A DNA stretch of 64,000 bases from Motacilla alba alba (taxonomy: Eukaryota > Chordata > Aves > Passeriformes > Motacillidae). Below, one piece after another: positions 38,739 to 50,000 of this stretch. Each line of letters begins with the position of its first letter. The stretch's first letter is position 1. The notes below the pieces were generated by a model. It saw nothing but the letters and a program-made list of their open reading frames with translations, had not been told where the DNA came from and did no database searches. The position numbers were made by a program, and so were the translations under genes. The stretch spans positions 66,649,666 through 66,713,665 of the forward strand of contig NC_052018.1 of assembly GCF_015832195.1 (NCBI RefSeq), in the 5' to 3' direction.

Positions 38739-41700
38739 CTGTTTCCACAGGGCACTATTACCCAGCTTATAAAAACTCATGCCCAGCTTTATTTAGCTTT
38801 ACAAGGCTTTATCTTCATTCTAGCACAACCGCATGAGCCTGTTTCCCCACACACAGCCATGAGAAGGAGAGAAAGTTTAAAAAGGGGGCCAAGCTATCAC
38901 TAATGAATACCTGAACTGTGCCCATAAATGCTGCTTCTCAGGGACATAGGACAGGGCTTTGGCTGTGGCTCCACATCAAGGAGCAGCAGTGTTTGAATAA
39001 CACCTCCCATAGAGCAGCCTTCTTTCTTTGCTTTTGCCCACCCCAGGCTATGCCAACAAAAGTGTTCATTTGGCTTCCTGATGTACCACAGAAGTGATCA
39101 GGATGGATTTTTTTTTTTTTTTCGGGTTTCTTTTCTCCCCGCCCAGATCAGCTCCTTGAAACATTTTACCACACAGCTGCATAAATAGTTGGCTTTGGCG
39201 GAGCACAGGGAGGGAAGTGGGGTGGACACCAATGTCTAAATAAGGAGGGCCAGGGCTGTTTAAACTACCCTTGCCATCAGAGAAATGCTCCAAGAATCAC
39301 AGTTCCAGCTGTATGAAGTCCAAAAGCACAGGTCTAGATTGCCAGCTGCTTTCAGTGTGTATGAAGAACCTGTATAAAACTGGGAGGCCACTGCATACAA
39401 ATATGAGACTAGCTCTGATCTGTTTCTTTTTGGGGGCCGTTGTCAGTGCTATGGGCCATGCTGGCTGTTCAACATTCTGTTGTTGGAAAGCATCCAGAAG
39501 TAGCTTTGAGCCTCTAAAAGAGCAGCTTCCAGAGGTAAATTAAAGTGACCTTTGGAATGAGTGGTGCAAGCACTGAGGTCCCACAAACATCCATCCTGCT
39601 TACCATGCCATTAAGATCAGGTCTGTATAACACCAGATCCAGATCAACTGGCAACATAGATGTGTCCTGTATCAGACTTGGGTGCATGGTTACTCAATTA
39701 GCCTGCAAAATAACCTGCAAACCAGCATGTAATTCAGACTTTTGTTTATGCTGGATTCAGAGGACAGACCGTTCCTAGTCAGGAGTAATGCCTGCCAGAA
39801 CAAAAAAAGCTATCCTTCAGAAATACTTCAAAACAAATTATCACCAGAAATGTAAGTTTGGACAGATTTGGTGTTTTTTGCCAAATAGCTAGGTTTTATT
39901 TTATTTAGTGCTATGTGCCCTAGAACCAGAGTTAGCACATTGTGTGACAACATCCTGATATTCTGCACAAGAGTTACAATAGGAATGAAAAAAAAAAAAA
40001 AAAGCCAAAAAACAACAACTGCTAAAAAACCCCAGCTAAATTCAGCTGGTTAAAATCCAGCTAACAAACTCTGAAATACCAGTAGCTCATGAAGTCTAGC
40101 ATGTTTTCTCTATTTTTAATGCTTCAGACTTACAAAATGCCCTGAGACAGCTGAATGAAAAGTACTAAGAGCTTCTTGCCTCTTGTTTTTCATAGTGGAC
40201 TTCTATGGAGGGGAAGACTGTTAATGTTGGTCGTTACAGCAATGGAGAGCAGCATCCCTACATATTACTGAGTCACTGGGTGTGTAGTTTTTAGGTACCC
40301 AGGAAAAAGCTTTTTACACGAGGAGTTAAGCTCTTTGCGATTTGAGGGTTTTGAAGATGTCTCTGGAGGTGGTTGTTCTGCAGTCTACGTGGACACATTA
40401 CTGAGTAGCTGCCAGGTATCTGCATCTGACTGAGCAGGGTGTTTTTCAGAATCCTTCTGGAAGGAAACCTGGTCCCAGAGGTCTGTTTGAACATGTGGGG
40501 TGATGGCAGAAAGGAACAGACCAAATTTTTATGGAGTCCCGTCCTACAGGTCACAGAAAGCTATTTGCAAACCTTGAGGAAATGTCAGGGAAAAGAGAGG
40601 TAACATGGTCCATCCAGCTCCAAAAGCATCTGTGAAAAATTACATAGCCCAGATGGCTGAAATTATTTTCACATTCATTGCACATGTAGTCTGGTTTTAG
40701 CTATCTCCAGTGCAGTCATTCTGCTGATCTATGGAAGTTATTCCCCCCTCAGTGCATGAGCATGTTTCCCATTCACATAAATAAGAGTTATGTCTTTGTA
40801 TCTAGGGAGAGGGGATTTTATTTGTCTAGTGCCGAAGCAGCTTCTCACAGGACTGTTTTCCTCCCACATTCTCAGTTGTGTTCGGCTCTCCTGACCTGTG
40901 TTTTCTTTGTTTTGATCTGTTTGAACTTTTATATTTTAGGTAATAAATGTTAGTAAACTGTGGAAAAGGTGACAGGCTAGAAATGAGACCCTTGCTAGGT
41001 TAAACCACCTCAACCTAAAATATGAGAGATGGCTAAAAAGAGAGAAAAAAATGTGGAAAGTTTTGCAGCATAGATGTAATTTGATTTTATGTTATGATAT
41101 CACCACATTTTCCTCTCTCCTTTCCCCTGGTACCTATCAATGAGAACCTTGTTTTGCTGTATGTGGGAAAGTTTGCTCTTATTTCCAGGGCTGCTGTCAA
41201 TTGCTTTTAAAGTATCTGTCATAAGGTACTATTCAAGCAGAGCCAGGGATGACCATGGCTATCACTGCCAAAGTGATTTCTTTAGTATGAGTTTGGGTGG
41301 TTTAATTAATGGAGTGCAATACTGATGACCAGGGTACCTCAGCCCAAACAGGCACTGGTGCTGCACTAGCAATGACAGGGTCTTATTTTGACACCTCCCG
41401 TTTATTTTTCAAGACTATTGCTGGGAGGGTGGAGCTAAGGTTTACTCAACATTAGGTTTGATGTACGAGGGGTTTCTGAAAACCTTTGTTCTTCCCCTGT
41501 TTAGTTCACTTGGTTATAGGCATGCAGCAATGAGATTAGGTGTGCTCTTTTCCCTGTGAGTTTATAGAAGTGTTGCTGATCTGTCTGCTTCTTGTCCCCT
41601 CATTATTTTTTTTTTTTGTGGGGAAAGAGGGGAGAGATGGAAGAAGAGGAAGAAAGCAGCAACAAAATTTTAATTATTTTTAATTTTTTCATCTTTTTTT

Positions 41701-41821
41701 AATTTTAAATTATTTTTTTAATTACTCTGTCACTGATACAGACCAGGTCTTCCAGCCACTCCAAGCTGTCATATAACTTTCTGATGATACTTCTTTTTAC
41801 CTTTTCTGTCTCTTCTCTTTG

Positions 41822-43015
41822 CAGGCAAGTTCTCCTAACATGCTCACCGCCTAGTTAATCAGACAAATTGACACGCAGCCACCTTGGGAAACAATTGTAT
41901 AACTGGAGAGAGGCCAGGGAGAAGGCAGGGGAGGTTTTAGCAGCACACAGCCAGCAGCAATGTGGACGAATGAGCTCCTGGATCACACTGCAGCCTGTTA
42001 GCATCCCCTCAGCTGGCTCCTGTATGAATCGGGGTCAGCTAAAACCACTGGCGAGGGAGGTTGTACTCGTACTCTTAAGCGAGTGCTGTATAGGGTCCTT
42101 GCTCACTGTAGCTCTAGAATAACTTGGCATCGGCATATGGATCGATCCTGCTCTTTTGCATCCTCTGTACTGATGAAAAGCAGTTTTCCCTCACCTCCTT
42201 GTGGCGCTGGACAAGCGTCCTGTTTGCCCGGCCGCTCCCGGGTTATCAGGGGCTGCAGAAGAAGCAGATTAGGGCCATTCACACCGGCAGTTTCCTTAGT
42301 GCCTTCGCCAGACTGATAACCCCTGGCGGAGCGGCAGTGACGCCAGCAGGCAGCAATCTCGTCCCCAGGGAGAGCTGCCTGCCCTGCCTGTGTGTTTATC
42401 CCCGCAGGTGTGGCTCCTGGAAACCCTGGCTCTCCCTCTGGTTTTTGGCGCCTGCAGTAGTCTCCCAGATCGGTCATCGCGGCTTGTCCGGCTCCAGCCA
42501 TTCTCCCTGGGGAGCCTCTTCTGGGCAGGATCTAGGGGAAGTGTTGCTCAACAGCAGCCTCATCCTTCACAGGTGGCTTTATGGCGCTGCCAAGGGCTAT
42601 GTGCTGAGCCAGCCTGGCTGTGGCACAGCACGGCCCGCACCCGTTTCCTCCCTGCTGCCTGGCAGCCTGTGGGGAAAGGTGTTGGCTTCAGAAAACAAGA
42701 CGGGCTAGGTGAGCAAACAAGAGGAGGCATGAGAACAGCTAGGTGTAGTTCCTGAGCACTTCATTGCTGCGAGTGGGAAGGCAGGGCACAGCCGAGGAGC
42801 CCGGGATGGGTGGCAGGGAAGCGAAGCATGCCCACCCCGATGCGGAAGAAGGTGCTGCTCCACAGCCCCAGCCGCGGCAACGCGCCTGCCTGGCCCGCGG
42901 GCTGCGCCTCGCTTTCCGCAAAGGGCCTGCCCAAAAAGCCGCGCTTCATCTACTGTCCTCACCTTCGGGACATGGCCAAAGCAAAGTTTGAGGGGTTTTG
43001 CACATGGCCGTGAAT
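41822..43015 (+). other. GC/CpG-rich island with flanking splice-like signals
   Basis: From about 42190 to 42980 the sequence is clearly GC-richer than the rest of the window and holds, by eye, nearly 40 CpG. Examples are GCCCGGCCGCTCCCGGG near 42227 and the cluster GCCGCGGCAACGCGCC near 42871. A classic 3' splice site (long pyrimidine tract ending TTTGCAG) lies at 41825 on the plus strand, and a good donor (CTAG/GTGAGC) at 42708/42709. The longest frame, 42124-42708, has 194 codons with no recognised domain or homologue, and several frames on both strands are open because of GC content. Possible identities are an alternative promoter, a first or internal exon of a long non-coding RNA, or a regulatory CpG island. 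No TATA box was evident. Confidence 0.45.
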
Positions 43016-45605
43016 GTATATTAGCTGGCTTGGCCCAGGATATAGTGAGCCACTGAGAAGGAGTGTTTACTGAAGTGTACCCTGGCATCCTTATCCTTCC
43101 TTTGCAGCTGCTATTTACCAGACAGCATTTGTGGTGAATGTAGCTGGCAGGAAACATCGTCTGGAATGAACTGGATGAGTTAAAGAATTTTTCACACTAA
43201 CATTGTTGCAGGCATTTGAAAATACTTCACATGAGAGCATATTTTTGTAACACTGCATTAAATTAACATTGCATGAAGCTGGCTCAACTAAATCGAATTT
43301 ACCATCAAAATGTTTGGTGTTTTTGTTTTGGGTCCCTGCCTTGTTTACAGCTCCTCTGTGTTAGGCTCTGTGTTGCAGAGAGATCATCTCCTCCACTCTA
43401 TTGACGGGTTGTATCACAAATGTGGCAGCAGCACAGATAATTCACCAGCGCTTGGGTGGGGGGGTGTGCTTGGGGGGTGGAGGGTGAGATTTAGACTTTC
43501 TCTTGGCAATTTAAGAAACTCAAAATGAAAATGCACTCATTCCTGTTTTAGTCAAAATGTATAGTCAAACATTCCTGTATAGTCAAAATGGCCTGCTATG
43601 ACACTATTTGTTTAAGAAACTTAGACTGCTTAACTGGAATGGGAATGTCTTCTTTAAAACTTGCCGGAATAAAGTAGCAGGATTGTTTCTTCTATAGGCT
43701 GCTCCCAGACTGAGAAATTGCTTGCTCCATTCTGGGCTTTAACTTGACGATCAGATACAATTATTTTTCTTGTAGTTTTCTTGTAACCCACGACTGGAAC
43801 TTTTTCTTTATTTAACTATCATTCCAGAAGCTGAGAAAACTGCTTAAAAATAGATCTAAAAAGAGATCAGATCCCACAAAAACAGACAGCCATTAATATG
43901 CACGTCAACCCACCATGCTGACTCTTTCTTTGTAGGTTGTGCAATCTACTCCTTCCTTTACCCATTGCCTTTGTTTTCTTACTTTGTTCCTTGTTTAGAT
44001 TTCATGTAGTACTATTATTCTCTATTTTTTTCTTTAGAAAGTTTCTAGCAGATTGTGGTTGGTATAGCTGTATGGGAACAGACTATTTTGGTCGAGTTAT
44101 TTATTTTGAATTGGGACTCTCTAAAACCCCCTCCTTGTCATCAATCTAACAGAGATGTTCCGACAGTGTATTAGTCATTACTGGGGTGACATGAAGCAGA
44201 GTGCAGTTCTGGAGACGCCCTTCCAGTGAAAGACACTGAGCTTTAAACCCTCTCCACAGATGTGCAGAGCTGTATAAGCCATGCCTAACTCCCTTGCATG
44301 CTTAATAGGCTTTTTGCCTATAAATCCCCATGTGCCATTGAGATACTGGATCTTAGTAGTAGGGCTGGATTTAATGGGAAGCCTGGATGTCTCACAGCTC
44401 CCTCCTTCAGTGTTGCTTATGGGGATGGGTGGGGTGCACTGCTGCTGCCACCCTAGTAAAAGCAGCAGAGGGAAAAGATCTCCCCGCCCAGCACCCAGAA
44501 ACAGGCTCAGAACTGGGGCTTTGTCTCCAGAGCTCTGACAGCAGCATGGCCATGCAAGAGATGAAGTAAACAAACCAACAATACAGGCATTTTTGTACAG
44601 AATAGGTCTATTATTCTTCCTGACAGCATGACTCGGAATTTGAGTTGTCATTCTTTGTATTGTTCCTTATTTAAAAAGAAAGAGAAAGCAGAACAAGGAA
44701 TAATACAAATGAGACAGCCTGGGGCTTGTGCTTGCCTATAGGATATTCTTAAAGGTTCTGTTGGCACTACAAATTGGAACAATTTGGAAACCAAGTCCCC
44801 GAACCCAGCTGTATTCTTAAAGCAGTCGGGCATTAAAGTCTGACATGCTGCTGTGATTTATTCACCCAGGACTGTTATGCAGACCAATAACCAGGAATCC
44901 ATAACCAATCACTTACCAAGACTAATTCATTGATCACTCAATGTACAGAGTTTTCCTTAGCTGACTGATGCAGCTCACAGTCATACAGAGTAGCATCTGT
45001 GTATTAATGCCCTCTCCTTTTCAGCCCTAGGTGTTCAGGCAGGGTTTAGGCAGGAGGGTGTTGGGTGTGCTACATGAGGGAGGCACACTGCTGCTCCTGG
45101 GCATTCTGAGCAGGGAGCCCTGTCTATGGCAGGCTTCCAGGCTGGATTCTGCCCTGACTGTCCCTGCCAGGCAACGGCTTCTGGCAGGAGCCCGTGGCCA
45201 GAAGGCTGCTGGAAAGGTGCATGAAGCTATTAGGAATTTCAGACAGCAGTTTGTTGCAACCCTAACTCAGTAAAGCCTCAAAAATTTGCATCAGATGAAT
45301 TTGGAGCATTTTCTGGTCATTTGGACTGGAAATCCATACTGTATTCTGGGCACAGAAAAGCCAAGATGGATTTTGGGAGATAGCCTTTTCTGCCTTACTC
45401 CAGCAGAACCTGGCTATGCCTGAAAAGCAGTCCTTGGGCTTGCTGAAGTATCAAGGGTGGGGATGTCTCACAAAGATACATCAAAAAAATACGGAGTTAC
45501 ACACACCTGAAAGGACATAAACTCCTTGCCGAGGGTTAATAATTTTGTCCTATCTGCATGGTAACCTCCTCACCTGGCCAAGGAAGTCTTCTGGAGCACT
45601 CCCTT
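43016..45605. other. Unique DNA, no gene seen
   Basis: A G-rich patch at about 43453-43488 contains several G-runs. A short direct duplication (22-base CATTCCTGT...AGTCAAAATG unit) is at 43538-43590. Frames, including 44178-44651 minus (157 codons), have no recognisable family. Confidence 0.5.
43538..43590. repeat. Short direct duplication
   Basis: A CATTCCTGT-(T)-TAGTCAAAATG unit occurs at 43538-43559 and 43570-43590, with a further TATAGTCAAA between the copies. It is a local slippage-type duplication. Confidence 0.75.
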
Positions 45606-45609
45606 GGCT

Positions 45610-45630
45610 GGGGGGGGGGGGGGGGGGGGG
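45610..45630. repeat. Poly(G) run, G21
   Basis: Twenty-one consecutive G on the plus strand within ordinary unique sequence. Long G homopolymers are rare in vertebrate DNA, can form quadruplex structures, and are prone to sequencing or assembly error, so the exact length is doubtful. Confidence 0.9.
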
Positions 45631-45774
45631 TACAGCTGGGGAAACCCTGCACAAGCGGGACATACAGCATAAATCCTTATTCCACTTTTCAAGACTGTAA
45701 ACCTCAGCTTAACTGGGCAGCCTGGAAGGTCTTTCATTCCACTAGACCATTTCTGTTTACACATCTGTAGCATT

Positions 45775-45885
45775 TAAACATTGCAGGATTGTTTAAATGC
45801 ATTTAACATTTAATGCATTTATGTTTATGCTTAAATACATAAACAATGCATAGATTTTGTTTAAAGGCATAAACATTGCATGACA
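45775..45885. repeat. Degenerate tandem repeat around AAACATTGCAT / TTTAAATGCATT
   Basis: Imperfect repeats of about 20-30 bases, built on CATAAACA(T/A)TGCAT and TTTAAATGCATT, make up about 110 bases. Units include palindromic ATGCAT cores. A simple local expansion. Confidence 0.7.
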
Positions 45886-46259
45886 AACTCAGTTCATGGT
45901 CTTAAATAATTGGGGGGTTTGGCCTGAAGCAAACAAACTGACAGTGGAGGAATTAAGGGGAACCACATCATACCTTCCATTATTGACAGGTAATAGATAA
46001 CAGATTAACTGTATTGGCAGATAAATGAATAAATGATTGAGAGTCATATCCATTAATGGCAACCAGCAAACATCTTCCGCACTTAGTCTCTTGATACAGT
46101 TTATGAAGTCAGTGCCTGGATGCCCAGGAATGCCTCTTGCCTCCCTCTTGCAGCAGGAGGTGGGAAAATGGAGTGGAGAAGCAGCAAGGAGAAGAGGGTG
46201 CCTGAGAGAATGAGGAGGAGGCATGAAGCACTCTGCTAGGCAAGTCAGATGCAATTAAA
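45886..46259. other. Unique DNA, no gene seen
   Basis: No gene or repeat family was recognised between the tandem repeat and the putative LTR. Confidence 0.45.
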
Positions 46260-47090
46260 AAGTCTTTGACTGAGAGACATGGAAAAATGAGGAAGCAAGC
46301 TCACAAAGACATCCAGCAAGAGGGGCAAATGGGAGCAGACACACAGTCTGCTACAGGAGGGCATTAAAATGTCCTGGTCAGGAGGTGTGGAGGAGGAACA
46401 CAAGGGAACACACAATTAATTTATCTAGAGCAGACTGTGGCAACCAGTGAGTGTCAAGGGATGGAGGCCCAACAGGAGGAAAAGGGTCACACATAAGTTA
46501 ATGCCTCATGCTCACAGACCCAGGTACCTGGATACAGGCACACAGGTTGTGGTCATTGGGAGTGGAGCTGCAGCCCAGCCTCATCCCCAGTGGGCCACAG
46601 CTGTGAGAAGCAGGTGAGCAGCACTGAAGGCAATGAGACCTGGAGTGCCCAGGTGCCCTGACCAACCACCAAAGGGAGCAGAGGGCACCCAGGTGCAACG
46701 CATGAACATGAGAGGTATCAAAGGTTGGGCTAAAGAACAAGAAGGGCAGATGCTTGCAGCCTTCTGATATGACCTGATGTGTGGGCTAATGCTTGAAACC
46801 TTCTGAAATGGTAAGGTGTTACTCTGTATGGGTTGAAGCTTTCTGGAATTGTTTGATGATACTCTGTGTATTGTGGCCATCTCAACTGCAACATGTGCTG
46901 TGGCTTATGCTGTGATACCTGGAGGTGTTACAGAGGTCCACACTAGGAGGACACAGGGTACATATAGGGTTGGTGGTATGGGGACACCATGGTAAGCTGC
47001 AGGAACTTCTTGTGTGGCACTGGGAGAAGTCCAGTCCCTTTCTCCCCATGTCTTTATTTTCTGATGCATAGCAGAGGCAGCATATGCAAT
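46260..47090 (+). mobile_element. Putative LTR-like element with internal tandem repeats
   Basis: An interval of purine-rich then balanced sequence unlike its surroundings. It includes CAGGTGCCCTGACCAACCACC, three imperfect tandem copies of a roughly 45-base unit at about 46745-46880 (GATGCTTGCAGCCTTCTGA..., AATGCTTGAAACCTTCTGA..., TGAAGCTTTCTGGAAT...ACTCTGTG), then GGCCATCTCAACTGCAAC and a weak TATA-like CATATAGGG at 46961. Directly repeated enhancer-like units ahead of a TATA-like box are typical of retroviral U3 regions. No AATAAA at the expected place, no TG/CA ends and no target duplication were established. It could instead be another type of interspersed repeat. Confidence 0.35.
46745..46880. 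repeat. Three imperfect tandem copies of a ~45-bp unit
   Basis: Each copy carries a (A)TGCTTGAA(G/A)CCTTCTGAAAT core followed by a TGATG/GTGTTACTCTGT end. They lie inside the putative LTR-like element. Confidence 0.7.
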
Positions 47091-50000
47091 GAGACTCTCC
47101 TCAGCAGTGCACTACACAAGACTGATGGCAATACGCTTTTCTCAGGAATTTCTCATTATGCATTTGTTATTTTCAATGAATATAAGGTGGGAGCGTCAGC
47201 TAAAGGTAGTTCACTGGCTTACTTCCTACTCATATTTAAAATTTGGAAGCTTAAGCCTTTTCTTTCTGATGTTTTGGCTGTTCAGCAGAGGTTGTAAAGC
47301 TTTGCTTTCAGTGGGGAAATCGATCAACTTGAAAACTGAAAATTGGTTCTGTCTGACACTGCCATACAAGTAAGACAGAGTGCAGCATGTACTGTTCTTT
47401 TTGTCCCTTTTATGCTATAGATTTCCTAGTGTGGGGTAGTTGTACCACAGTGGTGAATGCACACTCACTTTTAATTGGATATTTGTTATTAAACATTTAT
47501 AAAGTTCCCAAACATACAAAGCATGTGGAAGTCTGGTTAAGAAGGATTTAGTCCCTTTGTGACTATATACAAACATTTGAATACATGAATCAGACTGAAT
47601 CATGAGGTTAAAAATAGATTAGTAAAGTCTTCAAATTTACTTTCTAAATTTTAAACCATGTGGAGGCATATGGGAGCATTTAAAGTTAGTTCACTTTAAT
47701 CTCTTTCTCTGATACCAGAAGGAGTAAACAAGGGGGTTTCCTTTTCTTTTAATGAAAACAGGAGATTGTCAGGACTTAAAATGAAGCCCTGAGAAGAGGC
47801 AGCAGCTTGTTTCCTGCTTCCTTCCCGTTTTGTTTCTGCCAGGGACCCTCAGCTGTTGGGCTCAGGCCCCAACCCTCCAGCACCCTCATCCCACATGCTG
47901 TCCTTTCCCTGGTGCTTTTGCCTCCCGCCTCCCATGGACAGTTGGCATTCTGCTTGGATGGCCTTAGGCTGCTCCTGCTCACTTTGGCCACAAGGCCATT
48001 GCCACTGAATGTGATTGTGGATGTAAATCCCTGGCCTGGACGGTGAGGATGGCAGCTGTTTGTAGTGTGCATCTCACCTAATCTCAGTCCTGGTTCCTCT
48101 TCCCACAGCAGCAGGATAGTTGGTGGGGTTGGGATGTTGTAGCCTGTGCTGTTGGTCCCTGTAATACTGAGGTCAGGCCCTCTTTGTCCTTGTAGGAGTG
48201 TAGCAGAACCCAACCCTCCAGAATTGCCCACTTTAATAGCTGCAGATGAAAAGGTCACCTATAGCAGCTGGAAAGAGCTGCTGCTAGAGCACAGCTTTGC
48301 TTTGCAAATGTAGGAATTGCTGAGTTGGAAAGGTGAGCTTATGCAAGTAACGGGGTGTGGGACAATTATATAAAATCATCAGAATCACCATCATCTGTAG
48401 AAAGTGGTCTTCTGGTACTTCAGAACAGCAATGCCATTTTTGCTCTTCTTAGAAGGACATCAAGACGTTTTTAACTTGAAAGGAAGTCTGAGAGCATCAC
48501 TGACTTACAGTAGCGTGGTAGGACATTACATATGACACTCCATCTCATAATCATTTTTCCCCTTTTTAACTTGTAGTGATATGTCTGATAGAGTATGTTG
48601 GTTTTTAAATTTGCTTCCAAATAGAGCTAAAAAGGTGTTTTAGAAAATTATATACAGGGATCTTGCTAAAGGCCTAACGTTTCAAATCTTTCACGAGCGT
48701 GTGTGGGCATATGCCTAAGAGAAATTTTTCTGTGTACGTAGGAATAAGTCACACATTTATTTGCTTTCTGCATTCCAAGCTCACTTTCATTTGTGCAGCT
48801 ACAAAGCTTCTGCTGTTTTTAAGCCTAGATAAGATTCAGAGGGCCACAACAAATTGGCAGTACAATCCTTATCAGCCGTTTTCATAACCGGCACAACTCG
48901 GGTTGGTCCAGTCTGGAGGGGAAGCTGTGAAGGGACCAGCCTGGGCTGAGCCAAGGCTGTAGTGTCTGGGTGAAGGGTACCCTCAGGGGGCTGCTGGGGG
49001 CAGGGCTGGCTGCTCCATTCTCAGGCAGGAGAACCCGTGTGTTCCAGGAGCAGACCTGCCACCCCGGTGTTAGCGGCAGCCGGCACGTGGTGGTGGAAGT
49101 GACACGTCTAGCAGGAAAGGAAGAAGGTGTTTTCAAAGGGGGGGCTGCAGCCAGACAACTGCAGCTGGGTGGCTCTGCCTTTGTTTGAAACGTAGTGCTG
49201 GGGAGTCAGCAAGGCCTTTGGCTCAGCTCCTGTGAGCCTTTGTGTGTGCCTGTCAATTTACTTGTTTGTATTTTAAGGAGTGGTTACCCAGCATTTTTAG
49301 GACACATGGCTCTTCCTCAGGAATGGGACTGTTTGGCTTGCTGATGTTTTTCATCTGGAGTATGAAGTACTGCTTTGATGGCTGATGGGGTTTCTTGCCC
49401 TTTCTGTGTTTGGACGTTGATGGAGAAGTGAGTGGCACAAATGTTTTGGAGAATAGTCTAGGCTGTAAAGAAGAATAAACGTAATAATCCCTGTCAAGGC
49501 AGTTGCTGTTCATCAGTGTCAGATGGTAAGTCATTGAGATCACTCCATTTTCATATAGCTCTATATTGTATCTTCAAACTATACACTACATTAATGCCTT
49601 TTAGAAATCTATCATATAGTTAATTATAGCTGAATTTAGTAGTTCCTGGCATTGAATATTACTTTCAGACTGGTTTCACCTGAGAAATAGAAGCATTACA
49701 GTTCTGCTGCTTCCTGTCCTCTTATTACAAAAGGGAAGAAGACAGTTAATTAGTAAATTAGACAGTTAATTATCATTACAGGTAAGATTTAGGTGTTGGT
49801 TTATACATTTGATTTATCCCTTAGAATGAAATTTGTGGATAAACATGAATGTGAGGAATGTTTAAATTGAAAGGAAAGAGAGTGATAAATACAAATTTTG
49901 AGAAGTAGGATGTGGATCGAAAGTTAGTCATGCAGGGTATTTTTTCTCTGTCTGTTTTAAATACTAGTGAAAACTTCCTTCTTGAATTTAGCTTGAATTC

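Larger units (their letters stand above)
37511..41820. other. Unique DNA with homopolymer tracts, no certain gene
   Basis: Homopolymers: A20 at 37727, T15 at 39108-39122, A16 at 39988-40003. A minus-strand candidate exon (38576-38738) is described separately. The last 230 bases (about 41603-41730) are low-complexity T/A and purine-rich sequence just upstream of the strong splice-acceptor motif at 41825. No repeat family was recognised. Confidence 0.5.

Noticed and set aside
39108..39300. Possible minus-strand processed pseudogene 3' end ending in T15 (plus strand)
   Set aside because: No recognisable coding sequence upstream on the minus strand, no AATAAA at the right distance and no target duplication seen.
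42124..42708. 194-codon plus-strand ORF, the longest in the window
   Set aside because: It lies in GC-rich sequence where stop codons are scarce and other frames are also open. It has no recognisable domain, signal or family. Kept only as part of the CpG-island finding.
44178..44651. 157-codon minus-strand ORF
   Set aside because: No recognisable motif and shadow frames on the other strand. The Leu run arises from a CTG/CTC-rich patch.
47776..48258. 160-codon minus-strand ORF
   Set aside because: GC-rich local composition, no domain, and an overlapping open frame on the plus strand. Likely chance.
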